Source: Allokutzneria sp. A3M-2-11 16
Lineage (GTDB): Bacteria; Actinomycetota; Actinomycetes; Mycobacteriales; Pseudonocardiaceae
Length of the DNA: 64,000 nt
Assembly (NCBI RefSeq): GCF_024213555.1
Contig: NZ_JANAVO010000008.1
Coordinates: 62,001-126,000, forward strand
Direction of reading: 5' to 3'
Positions 62,391 through 64,000 of the stretch are shown piece after piece (the first letter of the stretch is position 1; the number at the start of each line of letters is the position of its first letter). The translations under genes were made by a program, and so were the position numbers. Below the pieces are notes generated by a model. It was given only the letters and a program-made list of their open reading frames with translations. It made no database searches and was not told where the DNA came from.

Positions 62391-64000
62391 TTGATCACTG
62401 TCACGGACCTGGAGCTGCGCGCGGGCTCCCGCATCCTGCTGTCCGACACCACCCTTCGCGTCCAGCCCGGTGACCGGATCGGCCTCGTCGGCCGCAACGG
62501 CGCGGGCAAGACCACCACGCTGCGCGTGCTCGCGGGCGAGGGCGAGCCCTACGCGGGCACCGTCCTGCGCTCCGGCGAGCTGGGCTACCTCCCGCAGGAC
62601 CCGCGCGAGGGCGACCTGTCGATGACCGCGAAGGACCGGGTGCTGTCGGCGCGCGGGTTGGACGAGATCCTGCGCGAGATGGAGAAGTCGCAGGCCATCA
62701 TGGCCGAACTGGTCGACGAGAAGGCCCGCGACGCCGCCGTGCGCAAGTACGGTCGCCTGGAGGACCGCTTCGCCGCGCTGGGCGGGTACGCCGCCGAGAG
62801 CGAGGCGGCCCGCATCTGCGCCAACCTCGGCCTGGCCGACCGCGTGCTCGCGCAGGAGACCGGCACGCTCTCCGGTGGTCAGCGCCGCCGCGTCGAACTG
62901 GCCCGCATCCTGTTCGCCGCGACCGAGGCGGGCTCGGGCAAGTCCGACACGATCCTGCTGCTGGACGAGCCGACCAACCACCTCGACGCCGACTCGATCA
63001 CCTGGCTGCGCGGGTTCCTCAAGGGCCACAGCGGCGGCCTGATCGTGATCAGCCACGACGTCGACCTGCTGGCCGACGTCGTCAACAAGGTGTGGTTCCT
63101 CGACGCCGTGCGCGCCGAGGTCGACATCTACAACATGGGGTGGAAGCGCTACCAGGAGGCGCGCGCCGCCGACGAGAAGCGCCGCAAGCGCGAGCGCGCC
63201 AACGCCGAGAAGAAGGCGGGCGTGCTCAAGGCGCAGGCCGACAAGATGCGCGCCAAGGCCACCAAGGCCGTCGCCGCGCAGAACATGGCCCGCCGCGCGG
63301 ACAAGCTGCTCGCCGGGCTGGACGAGGTGCGCGTCTCGGACAAGGTCGCCAAGATCCGCTTCCCGCAGCCCGCCCCGTGCGGCAAGACGCCGCTGATGGC
63401 CGAGGGCCTGTCCAAGTCCTACGGCTCGCTGGAGATCTTCGCCGGGGTGGACCTGGCGATCGACCGCGGCTCCCGCGTGGTGGTGCTCGGCCTCAACGGC
63501 GCGGGCAAGACCACGCTGCTGCGGCTGCTCGGCGGCTCGGAGACCTTCGACGCCGGGGAGGTCGTGCCCGGTCACGGCCTGCGCCTGGGCTACTACGCGC
63601 AGGAGCACGAGACCCTGGACCACGACGCGTCGGTCTGGGAGAACATCCGGCACGCCGCCCCGGACACCGACGCCCAGCAGCTGCGCTCGCTGCTCGGCGC
63701 GTTCCTGTTCACCGGCGAGCAGCTGGACCAGCCCGCGGGCACGCTCTCCGGCGGTGAGAAGACCCGGCTGGCGCTGGCCGGCCTGGTCTCCAGCGCGGCG
63801 AACGTGCTGCTGCTGGACGAGCCGACGAACAACCTCGACCCGGCCAGCCGGGAGCAGGTGCTCGACGCGCTGCGCAGCTACCAGGGCGCGGTCGTGCTGG
63901 TCACGCACGATCCGGGCGCGGTGGAGGCGCTGGAGCCCGAGCGCGTCATCCTTTTGCCCGATGGCACCGAGGACCACTGGTCGGCCGATTACCTAGAGCT
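62391..64000 (+). CDS. ABC-F family ATPase (translation/antibiotic resistance type), 3' end beyond the window
   Basis: The first ~536 residues. There are two ABC domains with no membrane segments: Walker A GRNGAGKTT with LSGGQRRRVELAR and LLLDEPTNHLD in the first, and GLNGAGKTT with LSGGEKTRLALAG and LLLDEPTNNLD in the second. The linker between (about 240-330) is basic and helical, as in ribosome-binding ABC-F proteins. It is a counterpart of M. tuberculosis Rv1473, which lies a few genes after sufT there. The TTG at 62391 has GGAG nine bases upstream. The last residues lie outside the window. Confidence 0.9.
   Translation, partial: MITVTDLELRAGSRILLSDTTLRVQPGDRIGLVGRNGAGKTTTLRVLAGEGEPYAGTVLRSGELGYLPQDPREGDLSMTAKDRVLSARGLDEILREMEKSQAIMAELVDEKARDAAVRKYGRLEDRFAALGGYAAESEAARICANLGLADRVLAQETGTLSGGQRRRVELARILFAATEAGSGKSDTILLLDEPTNHLDADSITWLRGFLKGHSGGLIVISHDVDLLADVVNKVWFLDAVRAEVDIYNMGWKRYQEARAADEKRRKRERANAEKKAGVLKAQADKMRAKATKAVAAQNMARRADKLLAGLDEVRVSDKVAKIRFPQPAPCGKTPLMAEGLSKSYGSLEIFAGVDLAIDRGSRVVVLGLNGAGKTTLLRLLGGSETFDAGEVVPGHGLRLGYYAQEHETLDHDASVWENIRHAAPDTDAQQLRSLLGAFLFTGEQLDQPAGTLSGGEKTRLALAGLVSSAANVLLLDEPTNNLDPASREQVLDALRSYQGAVVLVTHDPGAVEALEPERVILLPDGTEDHWSADYLE

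Overview
The window reads as chromosomal DNA of a high-GC actinomycete, most likely of the order Pseudonocardiales. The signs are very high GC in third codon positions, frequent GTG starts, many 4-base ATGA/GTGA gene overlaps, a polyprenol-phosphomannose mannosyltransferase, an F420-type oxidoreductase, an acVLRF1-type release factor homologue and a mycobacteria-like suf locus. The taxonomic call is inference.

Layout. (1) 1-8905 is conserved core: an ABC ATPase and mptB on the minus strand, divergent from an eight-gene Fe-S assembly operon sufR-B-D-Rieske-C-S-U-T. This is the order I recall for Mycobacterium tuberculosis Rv1458c-Rv1466, apart from the Rieske gene. (2) 9006-34685 is mixed accessory and household genes: an ornithine-cyclodeaminase homologue, DoxX, a secreted GH16 glucanase with a CebR-like operator, a seven-gene minus-strand operon (methyltransferase, peptide-type ABC importer, nucleoside hydrolase, serine hydrolase), a GCS2 ligase, a degenerate EAL/GGDEF protein, a lycopene cyclase homologue, a 13E12-type HNH protein, an AraC/DUF2000 pair, a THUMP methyltransferase, two tandem small secreted proteins, a dGTPase, a secreted S8-like peptidase with an Asp-Glu-Ser site, and acVLRF1. 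(3) 34994-59113, perhaps to 60113, is a biosynthetic cluster for an aminocyclitol pseudo-oligosaccharide. (4) 60143-62202 holds a GntR-controlled membrane protein and an SDR. (5) 62391-64000 starts a core ABC-F gene, behind what looks like a leader-peptide attenuator.

The cluster is the most interesting part. A validamycin-type pseudoglycosyltransferase (VldE/ValL family, 55427-56866) sits with a GlgC-like nucleotidyltransferase, four kinase homologues, two class III aminotransferases, a zinc-type dehydrogenase, an inosose-isomerase-like TIM barrel, a glycosyltransferase, GMC and LLM oxidoreductases, a radical SAM protein, an ABC exporter and an MFS protein. The sugar phosphate cyclase that opens it has the dehydroquinate/deoxyinosose-synthase pattern rather than the 2-epi-5-epi-valiolone-synthase pattern. 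The product is therefore probably related to validamycin in its C-N pseudoglycosidic link but may use a different cyclitol. Expected flow: cyclization, oxidation or epimerization, transamination, phosphorylation, nucleotidyl activation, C-N coupling by the VldE homologue, dephosphorylation (HAD, 59406-60113), glycosylation and export.

Non-coding structure is rich. Three copies of an inverted-arm element share the core GTCTTCAAGTAC, two of them flanking the peptidase gene. There are several long hairpins, a start-codon tandem duplication at 12694-12727, and gene remnants at 50146-50226 and 59110-59417. I saw no tRNA, rRNA, CRISPR array or insertion sequence.
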